Assembly: GCF_047663525.1 (NCBI RefSeq) | Contig: NC_092588.1 | Coordinates: 142,498,001 to 142,562,000, forward strand | Length of the DNA stretch: 64,000 nucleotides | Direction: 5' to 3' | From: Anas platyrhynchos | Lineage: Eukaryota; Chordata; Aves; Anseriformes; Anatidae | In this document: positions 39,401 to 51,400 of the stretch, in pieces | How the letters are laid out: each line of letters starts with the position of its first letter | How positions within the stretch are numbered: the stretch's first letter is position 1 | Made by a program: the position numbers and the translations under genes | Notes under the pieces: model-generated | What the model was told of the DNA's origin: nothing | Seen by the model: only the letters and a program-made list of their open reading frames with translations | The model's database searches: none

Positions 39401-42400
39401 AGTAGAAAACCCTTAGCCCTAAATTACCATGCAGCAAGGAAAGCAGCAGAGCTGGTTGGGCAGCTCTGGTATAATCGGGTGTTATTTTGCTGTTTGATGT
39501 TAAGCCTAAACGTAAGAATTAATCTTTTAAGGTTCTGACAAGGGAATGTAAAAAATATGCAAATGGAGTGCTACAGTAACAATTAAAACAGGCAGAATCT
39601 GGCCTTGTGGTCAGTGTGTAAAATGTGTCTGCTAACTGTGTCCGCTTTGTACTTTAATTGCTTTGTGCTTATGTATGAGGCTTAAATCATCAGTACGTAT
39701 TTAGCTGTATTTTTTTTCAGAAGGTGGTAGAAATGTCCCTTAAATTCTCTGGTTTTGTTTATTCTGGAGGAATCTTTGCCTCGCAATACTTTGTACAGTG
39801 AGAAAATTGTTGGTGGTCCTTAGAGTGATCACAGGGATGGAAAACAAGGCCTTAGCAGTTACTTTGTCAAGATTTGTTTTTTTTAGATACGTGTGTAATT
39901 AGACAAGCAAACACGAGCCGTGTATTTCATAGAATCATCTGATGGTTTGGGTTGGAAGGGACCTCAAAGATCACCCAGCTGCAACCCCCTGCCATGGGTA
40001 GGGACACCTCCCACCAGACCAGATTGCCCAAAGCCCCATCCAGCCTGGCCTTGAACACCTCCAGGGATGGGGCATCCACAGCTTCTCTGGGCAGCCTGGG
40101 CCAGGGCCTCACCACCATATGAGTGAAGAATTTCCTCCTGATATCTAATCTAAATCTCCCATCTTCTAGGTTAAAACCATTCTGCCTTGTCCTGTCATTA
40201 TCTGCCTGAGGAAAAGTTGCTCTCCATCTTGTTTATAAGTCCCCTTTAAGTACTGGAAGGCAGCTCTAAGGTCTCCCCAGAGCCTTCTCTTCTCCAGGCT
40301 GAACATCCCCAGCTCTCTCAGCCTTTCTGCATAGGAGAGTTGCTCCAGCCCTCTGATTTATTTCATCATCTATTTCACTGAAATCAGTGCACTTATATCC
40401 ATGCTTGCTTTGCCAGATAAAGATCTCTATAAACTTTATTACCACATTTTGTGTTTGCTTAAGTCACTGGGGGTGAAGATGAATGGGATGTTTTATTTCC
40501 CTTCTGCAGGATCCTGTTGCTCACAGAACCGAACAGAATGTTTCAATGTCTGCCTTTGCACTGAGAGCAATTTTGAAGCGTTTCAGCCCAATAGGGAACT
40601 TCTATAAAATGTTGATTCTAGATTTAAATGAAAATGTCCATCGCAGTCCTAGATAAAATGTTATTGCAGCTATACCATATTTATGCCATAAACATGGATA
40701 AATGTCTTGGCGTGAGGCCTTTAGTGAAAGTAACTTGCTGTCTTTTTCCAGTAGGCTTCCTCAGAACTGTTTGTTTGTAGTCAGGCATTCTGTGGTGAGC
40801 CACAGAGGAGAAACATTAAAACAATTAAGGAAGAGTTTACAGAAATAAAGCTGGCATTATTTGGTACATCTTCTAATGTGGAAATGCTTTTGTAGACAAA
40901 TGACCTGATTTTTTTGGGGGGGGTGGGGGCAGGGGAGGTTGTATGTTTGTTTCTTTTAAAATATGTATTTTTTTTTTCTCTTTGAATGTTTTCTTAGACC
41001 TTAGTAACGTCATGAATTCCACTCCAAATATAAAGGCTGTGAATGGCAAAGCTGAAAGTAGCGACAGTGGAGCAGAATCCGAAGAAGAAGGGCTTCGTGA
41101 GGAGGAAGAAAAAGAACTCCAGCAAAACGGGAAGGGTAAGTTTTCTGCACTTGGACCAGATGGTTCTTGGAAACTTCAGGAAGTGCTTCTTTACTGTGCA
41201 GGTGACTGAGTACTGCTGCAGGTTGCCCAGAGAGGCTGTGGAGTCTCCCTCCTTGGAAGTCTTCAGAAGCCCATGGGCATGGTCCTGGGCAACTTGCTGT
41301 AGGTGGCCCTGATTAGGGGTTTGGACCAGATGGCCTCCAGAGGTCCCTTCTAACCTCAACCATTCTTTGATTCTTCCCAAGTTTTTTTTTAACCATGTAA
41401 GTGTTAGAAAATGCCAAAGGGTCACGAACCGTACTTCTCACTGTAATTCTTCAAGAGATTTTTATGCAAATAACTGTAAATGCATGTGTAAGAAATAGCA
41501 ACATCTCAACCTGTGTTTATGAGATTAAGAACTAGGACAAATTTGTGAGCTGTGCCATATATTTTTTGACTTGGCTGAAAGGTATGTTAGTGTCTTTTGG
41601 AAAAGCTGAAAGGATACCCTCTGTTGTTTTCCTTTTAGTTGCAAGTGTTGTGTGTAAGAGCTGTGAATGGCTACATGGGCTGTAACAGTAGAATTGAAAA
41701 TCACATTTCTTCTCTACAGAGAAAATAAAACAGAACTTGCAATGACATTTGTTTAGGGGGTTCTTAAAGAATTTTGAGAAGTACCAATGTTAAGAGAAAG
41801 GCAAATGAAATTACACGTTTAAAGTTCTAAGCAGCTTTTTTTTTTTTTTTCCTCCAGGGACATTAGGATAATAATTTATCAGAGGGACCTACAGTAGATG
41901 GTCTTATTTATGTTTTAAATGTCATCTGCTGTTTATGCAACTTAAAATTTTATATTAGTACGTTTTGAACAGAACAGTCCCGGAGAATGTGAATCTAGGG
42001 GTGTTGTCATATTTTGTTCTGTGTGTACGTTATGTATTTAGTCCATTAGAAAGCCAGCAAATTTAAGGACTATGTTTTGAGCTATTATGTACCTTGCTGT
42101 CTATTTGCAAGCTTTTCCTGTTCTTTTACAGAATATAAGAGTGTGAAAACAGAATCAGCAGCTGCAAAGGATTTGGAAAGTATTGTTGCTAATGGCTGTT
42201 ACAAGGATGGCTTTATCCCAGATCTGCAGAATGGCATCCAGACCAAATCTGCCCTGAATGGCTTGAACACAGAGGAAGAAATAAAGAAAACAGAGCCAAG
42301 CCTTGAAATAGCTAATAACAGCGCTCACCAAGGTATTCTCCTTGCAAGATCGTGTTTTAATTTGCATATGTTTTTCTTGGAAAACATTTCTTCTCTTGCA

Positions 42401-45400
42401 TGCTTAATCCTGGGATTCAGAGCCTAGCAGGGGTGTCTTTCAGTTGCACAAACTTGAAGAAAGAATATTAAAAATTAATCAAATTTAATAGCAGTTTAAA
42501 TAAGGCTGTCTTTGAACATCTTTTACAGAAGAGAGATGAATTCACAGAGAGAGAGAGGCTCAAACATACAGAAATACAGTTATTTTATTTTGAAATCGTT
42601 GTGCTATCTTTGTAAATACTATCGGCATTTGAAATCTAATTTGTAATGAAATGAAAATCACTAATAACTGTATTTGTCATTCCCAAAGGCTGAACATATA
42701 AATGCTGTCTTGTTGAAAATGATGTCTGAATCTGTCATTTTAAAACCAATTGATAACTTTGGGCAAAACTACTTTATATTGAGATTAGGAAGCAGAGTTG
42801 AACGACCAAACTAAAGTTAAAATTTTTATCTTACAACATGGAAATACCAGTATGAAGTTTGGTTTTCCCATTAGCAAAAGTTTTGTATAATTCCTGTATT
42901 AATATAACATCTTTATTCTTAACCTGACTTGAGGATGAAAATAGCAGGTGAAAGAGGAATGAATTGAAGTTTGCCTAGACATCATAATTCATTGCTTTAC
43001 TCTGCTGGGATTGGCTCACATTTACAAAGCAAGTGTGCTTACCTCCTTTACATACAGGTGGCAATGAGGAGAATACTGAAGAGGTCTCAGGAACTCAGCA
43101 CTTAACCAGCGATTCAGACAGTGAAGTTTATTGTGACTCTATGGAACAACTTGGACTAGAAGAGGTAAGGGCTCAGTATCCCTAGGTGTACTTTGAAGCT
43201 GGTATGGATATTTTAAAGTAGGTTTCTAGCTGTCAGGTGAACCTGGACATATAGACAGGTGAATGAAATAACTCAGGCATACTTTTCTCTTATTTGGACT
43301 GTTGTTTTTTGTTGTTTTTGTTGATCTTTTACAACATGCTTACTACTGATTAAAAGCTTCAAAGTTTTTCCCTTTGGGATTTTTTTTGAGGGGAAGGTAA
43401 TAAAAACAACAGTTCAAACGAACAACTGTCAAAAACAACAGTACAAAGAAAGTAAGGCTTGTGTGATGAATTTTGTGTCTTGTAACATATGTAGGGATCT
43501 GAATCCTGCTATCCTTCAGAACCAGGAAGTATCTTTGTAATTGTGCGGGCTTTTGTTCTCCTTTTTTGTGGCCTGATAAATCCTGCATTTGTTTTTTAGA
43601 ATAAATAAAGAATAAGCCTAAGCACTGTACTGGCTTAGTTTTTACTGAACTGTTCATTGTATTAACCTTGATCTTAGATGAAGACCGTAGATTACTGACT
43701 TGGACCGCCTCCATAGATCCAGTTTAAGCATGGACTTTTTAGACTGTGCTCAAACACCTAGTTTGCTGGTTCTGGGGAGAGATACGGGAATGATGCATGG
43801 GATCAGAAAGACCTGCAAGCACTGCAATATTGCACCACTTTCTTGTCCATCTGTTTCCTTAGAGTTCCTTTTAGCAAATCAAAATTTTACCCAACAATGA
43901 AGCATATTGACAAAGGGTGATTTGGTAGAAGTGCTGCAAGCTGTCTTCTATGTAGGTGATTTCCCAATTGTCTTCTGTGTTGTTTGAGCTTGTTTGAGAC
44001 TCTTTAATTGTAGTGGGTGGATATGTGTCAGAATTTCCCAACTTGAATGAGAAAAGTTCTAGTTGCGAACAAACTAACAAACGGTCGGGTAGATGTAAAT
44101 AAATCGAGAAGAAGAACTACAGATGGAGTCATTCGAACTAAAAAAAAGGTTCACTGAAAAAATGAATACAGCTTTTTATTGCAAAAGATGTAGCAAACAC
44201 TGTCTTCAGTTCTGATGATACAAGTTTATGAACTACTACTTGACAAACAGGATTTTGGCAGCAGTTTCTTTTCCCCTCTTTTTTGCTATTTTGGCTTTTT
44301 CATGGAGTTATTTTTCAGCTAGCTGAAGTCCCCAGTCTGCTTCAACATGTAGTTGTGCTAACGCTCATCCTTTCACTGAACAAGGGGTGCTTGTACCAGC
44401 TTAAGACAGTCCTGTTGCAGAACATGTAATTGTGACCTGATCAATGTGTGTCATCTGTTTTTAACGTTTTTCTGCAGTACCACAGATTTTGAGGAAGATA
44501 ATTGGTAGAATATTATATCTTTTTTTTTTTTTTTTTTTTTTTTTTTTGTGAAAAGGACAGGGTGTAGTCAAGCAGTTTTGAACATGTTCATAATAAATGC
44601 TGTGAGTTCTTTGCAGTAAGTGCAAACACTGCCTGCTCAACGTTGCTAATAGTGTGTGAATTTGGCAGCGTGGCTCACCAGTCTGAGTTAGGATACCTCT
44701 TCACAGTCTGGGAGGCAAAGCCTCAAAGGAAAATGGAACATTTTGAGATCTTCTGAAGGTTTGATTTTAGTGACTACTAAGAATTACTGTACGTTGAAAA
44801 TGTATAAAGTAATTCCAAGTGTACCACTGTTTTGAGAATATTTGCCTCGAATGAATGTCTAAGCTTTTCAATCTGAAAAGGACATTTAGACAATATAAGC
44901 ACATCCTATAGCAAAACACCTGCTCCCGTTAAAAGCCTTAATGCAGAGCAAACTATTTTCTTAAAGTGAAAGAAGAGAGATTGTATTTTTGTTAGTTAAC
45001 CGTTATGTTTTACAGAATTTAATTACTTGCTAATGTTAATTTGTAGCCCTTGGACATCATCACATCAACTAAAGGATCTTTAAAGCGTTCATCCCATTTA
45101 TTGGATGTAGATCACAGTCTTCTGTTAGAAAATACGGATCTTCCAAGGCATACTTGCATGACTTCTGGGAATCTCCACCTTGGAAATAATGTAGAAGGAA
45201 CAGTTCAAGAAGAAGGTGAAGTCAAGTGTGGAGGAGAAGATGGCCAAGCCACTAATGGGGGCCCTCACAAAGAGAAGAAAGGTGGAGAAAAAGCAGATTT
45301 CTATGGTGTCAGAAGAGGGAGAGGTACTGTGCACACAGCTTTTGTTTTTCCTATTCATTTTCATCGCTGCCATACGTCATGGGGGCCTAAGAAGCACTGG

Positions 45401-48400
45401 TCAACATAATCCAGTGAGACAGTCATACTATACAGTGCCTCTGTCCTTCATGGTAAAAATAGATGATAAAATCCTAATACCAGTGGGTAGCAATCAGTTT
45501 TCTGTTTGAAGTATTTATTTCATTCATAATAAGCTTTACAAAAGGATTTTATTGTGTTACGGAGATCCTGAATAAGCCTATTGGCTGCTTCTGTTTTGGC
45601 TTACCTTGAAATCCAGCTGCTCTTCATGGCACCTGTTCTTCATAAAAGTGTAGTCTTCAAAACCCATCTATGCATGAGAAGAGGTTATTTGCAAGTTATT
45701 TATATTTTTTAAATCTATATCCATTTATACCTCTATGATGTCTCATTTGAAACCAGGGAGCATCGTGGAAAGGTATCAAAAGGTATCACTCTGTTTCAGT
45801 GTCCTTTGTATTCCAGCTGGAGACTGTCCCAATTTAAAACATATCTACCCTTCATAATAAGGCAGATCTCTTTTTTTTTCGGATTTTTTCTTTTGTTTTC
45901 TTGACAGGATGTGAGTTAATAGTTTTTTAGTAAATGGTGATATTGTTGAATGAATGATGCTGTTACACTGAGGCTGTAGGGAAACTTTTCAAAGGACGTT
46001 GCAGTAACCTCCCAGTGCTTTTGAACTTAGTTTGGGTGGAAGAAAATTAAACAACCATTCAAAAGAAAGTTTCAATAGAGGTGGTAGCCCGTTCTGTGTT
46101 TTATGTGTCTTTTTTTTTTTTTTCCTCTCAATGTAGGGCACAGACTTCAGCCGCTAGGTGACGGTTCGCAAGGTGGACAGATGGGTAGCGGAGGGGATGG
46201 AGAGCGCTGGGGATCCGACAGAGGACCCCGGGGTAGCCTCAATGAGCAGATCGCCGTAGTGCTGATGCGGCTGCAGGAAGACATGCAGAATGTCCTTCAG
46301 AGGCTGCACATGCTGGAGGCGGTTACAGCGTCACAGGTAATTGTTGAAGATATTTGATTACATTTTCATTAAATTTCCTTGGATATTTTTATGCTTTCAG
46401 ATTAAAATGTCAAACAATATGTTCTTAAACTGAAAAGAAATTTCAATTATATTCTGTAGTTTGTTTCAACCTAAAATTTATTATTAGTGCCTACTTTCAG
46501 GAGCACAATTCAAGACTCCTGAACCTGTGAACAAAAACACGCATTTTAACTTAGAAATTAACCATATATTATTTTACTGATTTCTGCTATCCAACTAATC
46601 TCAGCTGTAGTTATCAATACAAGTCATACAGTCACTATATAGATCATGGTTAATGTTAGTAATGCACAATCCCATATGTCTTTGTCAGGAGATCTCAAAG
46701 CATTTTCATAGCAAGTGAGATTATCTTAATTTCCAGATTGTTAAATACTTGCACACAGAACAACTTCTGAGGCCATTGTTCAGTTAGCAGGCTGATTTTT
46801 CATAGCATTCTTTCCCTGCAAAGTAATCCAACTTTCTTAAGTTTCACATCATGTGTACAAGCTAGGTAAAAGAAGTCTGAAGCAAGTCTAGATATTTGTT
46901 GATGTAGTGTTTCTTTTTCAATGGAAACAGTGCACATAATAGTATAAGTGGGAGGATAGAATGTGCTGCGAAAATAGTTGAATCAGCAATCAAAAATGCT
47001 TGGTTTTCTTTGGCTTGCTGATAATATTTTGAGCTACCTGAGAACCAAAGAGCTGTGCAAGCAGTATCCTATGGGATGCACATACTCGAAATGTAAGGCA
47101 GCCAGGGAGAAAGGATTTATTAAAACCATGATTCTGCTCCATCACAGCTCTTCATGGATCTGATGTCTGGATACAGATCTAAATTTTTTTTTTGGACCAA
47201 AGCGATGTATGAAGAAACAGTAAAAGATTTTTCCCCAGCAGTTCATGCTGTGCTTGCTATCCCTTTCGGAGCAGAAACAGGGTCAAGAACCTTCTGGTTC
47301 ACACTCACATTCATTAAGAAAGACCTAGAAAGCTGACTTTGTTTCTGTGAAAGCACCACAGTAGCATGGAGGGAAAGGCTTGAAACATTTCTGGCATTTC
47401 TTGTTCTCTGTATTGCCTGTAAGAGTATTTGCTCCTTATACCATTAGACATGCCTGTGCCTAAAGCTCAGAGCACACTAAAAGAATGTTTTTTGTTTTTA
47501 TACAGACCAGTGTAAAGAATTACACAAATCAGGCTGCTGGGATTTCACCTCTGGGTTGTAACTGCTGGACCAGAGATGAGGAAGTTGTGATAATACCTTG
47601 GGCAGGGGAGGCTTTGCAAAGCTGTAGAGAAGTTTGGTCAGTGACACTGACTCATGTTTTAACACCCAGAAATGCAATAAAAATGCTATAAAGTGCAATG
47701 GAAGCATGAGAGTTTAAGTTGGAAACCAAGTGGTAAAAGGTGGCTTGCATGGGGGCTGGTTCTACTCTTTAACAAAGTTAAGGGAAAGTTTCCTTTCTCA
47801 GGATAGGATCGTAGGCATTAAGGACTGTTCCTCAAACTGTCATATATACAGGCTGCAAAGTCTTTACACAATGAACTAAATATTCTTGGTTCATAAAGCA
47901 GAAATACTACAATTGCACTTTTATTTTTGGCACTTAACCACTCCTTGTTTGTATTTAAAGGCAAGATCTGCAACACTGCAGTCAAATTATCAGCCTGACT
48001 CCTCTGTTAAGGTAAAACACCGTTGGTTACTTTTTAGAAAAAATAGTGTGAATGGTGAGAACAGATGAGATGAATATTTTTAGCTTTCTTAGTATGTGCT
48101 TAGTATGTTGTCTTTTCCTTGACTAGGGGGTAAAAAATAATCTGTCTGAAAAGATTATTTGCTGGGTGAACCTTTTTTCTGATCTTACCACTTTTTTCTA
48201 CCTTGATATTATAGCATTTGAAGTGTTGGTGAAGCATACATGTGGTATTCTGTATGTGCATGCAGATTGCTAACTGGAATTTCTTCCGTTTTCCTTAGAA
48301 ACCTTCGTGGTGGCCCTTTGAAATTTCTCCTGGTATTTTAGCTTTTGCAGTTGTATGGCCGTTTATTGCCCAGTGGTTGGTGCATGTATATCTTCAAAGA

Positions 48401-51400
48401 AAGCGAAGGTAAAGATGTGCATTCAATAGGTCATATGTACTTTATTTCATCTATTGATGACCGATATGAAGTGTATCACCTTATTTAGACAGGACCTAAA
48501 AACTGCCTTCAGGCATAAAGATAATGCAAGGGTATGTGCCTGCACTGTGTCTTTGACAGTTTATCTGAAACATGAGGTCGGTATCAAAACGGGGAGCCTG
48601 CTGATCATTGCTTTGATAAATGCTGTTTCCCTGAGTTCTTTGCTTCAGGACATCTTGCTCAATGTTCCATTCTATGAATCAGTGACTGATAGCTCTGAAG
48701 ATACAAGGCTAAAGCAGATCGTACTGTTGAGTCCTTGGTGTGGTGATCATAGGACGGTGTGTGTCTTAGTCCCACAAACCCAAGACCAATGCTCAACAAG
48801 AAATGCTGGAAGCTAGTAGCAGTGCCTTGCATTAGCTGGGACTTCTAGGAAGAGACATGCATAGTTTTGTTCCCCTTGACAACTTCTCAGTGTAAGTAGT
48901 GGTTAATTTGACTCTCGATATGGTATGCTCAGTAAAGGCAATTTAGGTTAAATCCATGAAGTGTGGTGTAGAATAAATAATTTCAGTGAGTATACGTGAG
49001 AAGTTATGGCTGGATAACTTGGAGGTTATCTCCATGATGTTTTTTGACCCTCTCACTTCCAATGTCCTCTTGAGCCATTTTCACTGCTTACTGGACTCCC
49101 TAGTTCCCTTGTGCCATGAGAAAACTGTCAAATATGTTAGTCTCATTTGTCACTTGTTATTTAACATTTACTAGCAACTTGCTCTGGTATTTTTGTAATG
49201 TCTCGTTTCACTTCCTTCAGCTAGGGAACAGTTGTACTCTCATCTTACCTGTTTCTCAACTTTTTAAGCACCAGAATATCAAGTGAAGGTTGTCAAGTTG
49301 GTATATACTTAAACCTCACACCTCACTTCAACTTTGTGTGCTCTTACCTTTTCCTTAAAAGTTTTTTCTTCTGTCAGTCCGCAGAGAGTGTGCATATGTG
49401 TAGATATTACTAGAACTAACTTAAATTGTAACTTTTTAATGATTAGTTTTCATGCTATTGTTTTCTCTTGTACGGCAAATTACAGAGTCAGAGAATGGTT
49501 AAGGTTGAGAGAGACCTCTTGAGATCTTCTGGTCCAGCCCCTGCTCAGGCAGGGCCACCTTGAGCAGTATTGTGTCTAGACTGCTTCTGAGTATCTCCAA
49601 GGAGGGAGGCTCCACACCCTCTGGGCAACCTGTGCCACTTTCACCCTGACAGTGAAAGGGGTATCCTTGAGTTTGGATGGAACCCTCCTGTGGTTCAGTT
49701 TGTGCCCGTTGCCTCTTGTCCTGGCACTGGGCACCACTAAAAAGAGCCTGGCTCTGTCCTCTTTGCACCCTCCCTTCAGATATTTACACCCAGTGATGAG
49801 ATCTGCTGAGCCTTCTCTTCTCTAAGCTGACAGTTGCAGCTCCCTCAGCTTTTCCTCCAGTCCCTTCATCATCTTCGTGGGGTTCTCTCCTGTATGTCCA
49901 CACCTTACCATGGCAGTGTGAAGTAGAAAGGAAGGATCACCTCCCTTTGACCTGCTGGCAGCATTCCTCGCAGTCCAGGACACCAACAGCCTTCTCTGCA
50001 TGCAGGGCACGTTGCTGGTTCTTGTCCAACTTGGTGCCCACCTTTTCCTCAAAGCTGCTTTCCAGCTGGGTGGCCCCCAGTGTGTCCTGGTGCCTGGGGC
50101 AGGACTTTGCACTTTTCCATGAGCTTCACGAGGTTCCTGTCTGCCCGTTCGTCCAGCTGGGAGATATTTGTCCAGGTCCCTCTGGATAGCAGCACGACCC
50201 TCTGGCACATCAGCCACTCCTCCCAGTTTTGTGTCATCTGCAAACTTGCTGAGGGTACGTTGTGCCCCATCATCCAGTGCATAAACGAAGATGTTAAACA
50301 GGACTGATCACCACCCTCTGAGCCCGGCCCATTGAATGGTAAATGATGTAACGCCCACAAGGGCTTCACTCTGCCACCTCTGCCAGGACGTACCCAGTCT
50401 CAGAGCTGGCATTGATAACAGGGATGTTATTTGCATTTTCTCAGAAACCCAGAGGTTTCACTCTTAAGGCTTTTAAGCAGTTCTGTACATTTTCTTGTCC
50501 TCTGCACTGATAAACGGAGATTTCAATTTCGTCAGCAAGAAAAAAGTTCATTAAAGTCATGCTTTTAGGATCTGATGTGACGTTCCTGTGAACTTTAATG
50601 CTTAGCTAACAGCTTTAGAAGAGATGTGTTTTCTCTCATTTTTCCCTTTCTAAAAATAAAACCCGCAATTCTTGGAAGCCTTTTTCCATCATCCCTTCTG
50701 ACCTCTGTAGCACAAATTGAGAGCTGTTTCTGAGTCAGTTCACAGGGTCGGTCAGAGTTCATTTCTTAGAAAAACACACATTCCACCAGTTGTCCTGAGA
50801 CACTGCTCTATGTGATTCAGAGATGAAGTGAATAAACAAATGGTACATGATTTTTAGTTTGGATTTGTCTGACTTCAGCTTTCATCCACTGGATCTTTTT
50901 AGATCTTTATCTACCTGACAAAGAGGCCTTGATGGCCATGGGCACTTTATTGCTATAACCAGGCCACCTTTTAATTCTTCTTTCACCAAATGGATGGAGC
51001 AACTGGAATCTCATGTTAAAGTTGTTTTCCAAACCTGAGGTGAGTCTTGTGGCTCTTCCCTGAATGCGTTCCAGTTTATCAGAATTTGAGTTCTGGACAC
51101 CAGGACGTGTACTACAGGCTACTAGCAGTAGTACCTCTGAGGGAGACACAGATAGTATAGCCCCAGGCAGTCCTTGACATGTTCACCTCATCTTTATACA
51201 ATCCATGAATCTCAGGAACAGAAGCAACGAACGTTTCTGTTCTTCAGCCTTCCTCTTTGCTTCTGAAGAAACATTCCCATAGCCAGAATTTAGGGACTGT
51301 TCCTGCATCACTTTCCATCTGGAGTTTCATCTCCTGTCGCCATTGGCAGAAGGCGATCAGTACACTCAGAGATCAAGTGGAATTATGAAACAAGATTCCT

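Larger units (their letters stand above)
31012..40997 (+). other. ACBD5: ACBD5 intron 5 (10 kb), the largest intron
   Basis: The intron holds two CR1 copies in opposite orientations (34250-34480 plus, 39928-40363 minus), a 41-bp tandem duplication (36653-36734), a T26 homopolymer (35522-35547) and a CpG-bearing block of unknown origin (about 35830-36230). No additional exon matching known ACBD5 isoforms was recognised. Confidence 0.8.

Noticed and set aside
49822..50217. 131-codon minus-strand frame resembling a protein gene
   Set aside because: It is the broken ORF2 of a CR1 LINE, not a host gene.
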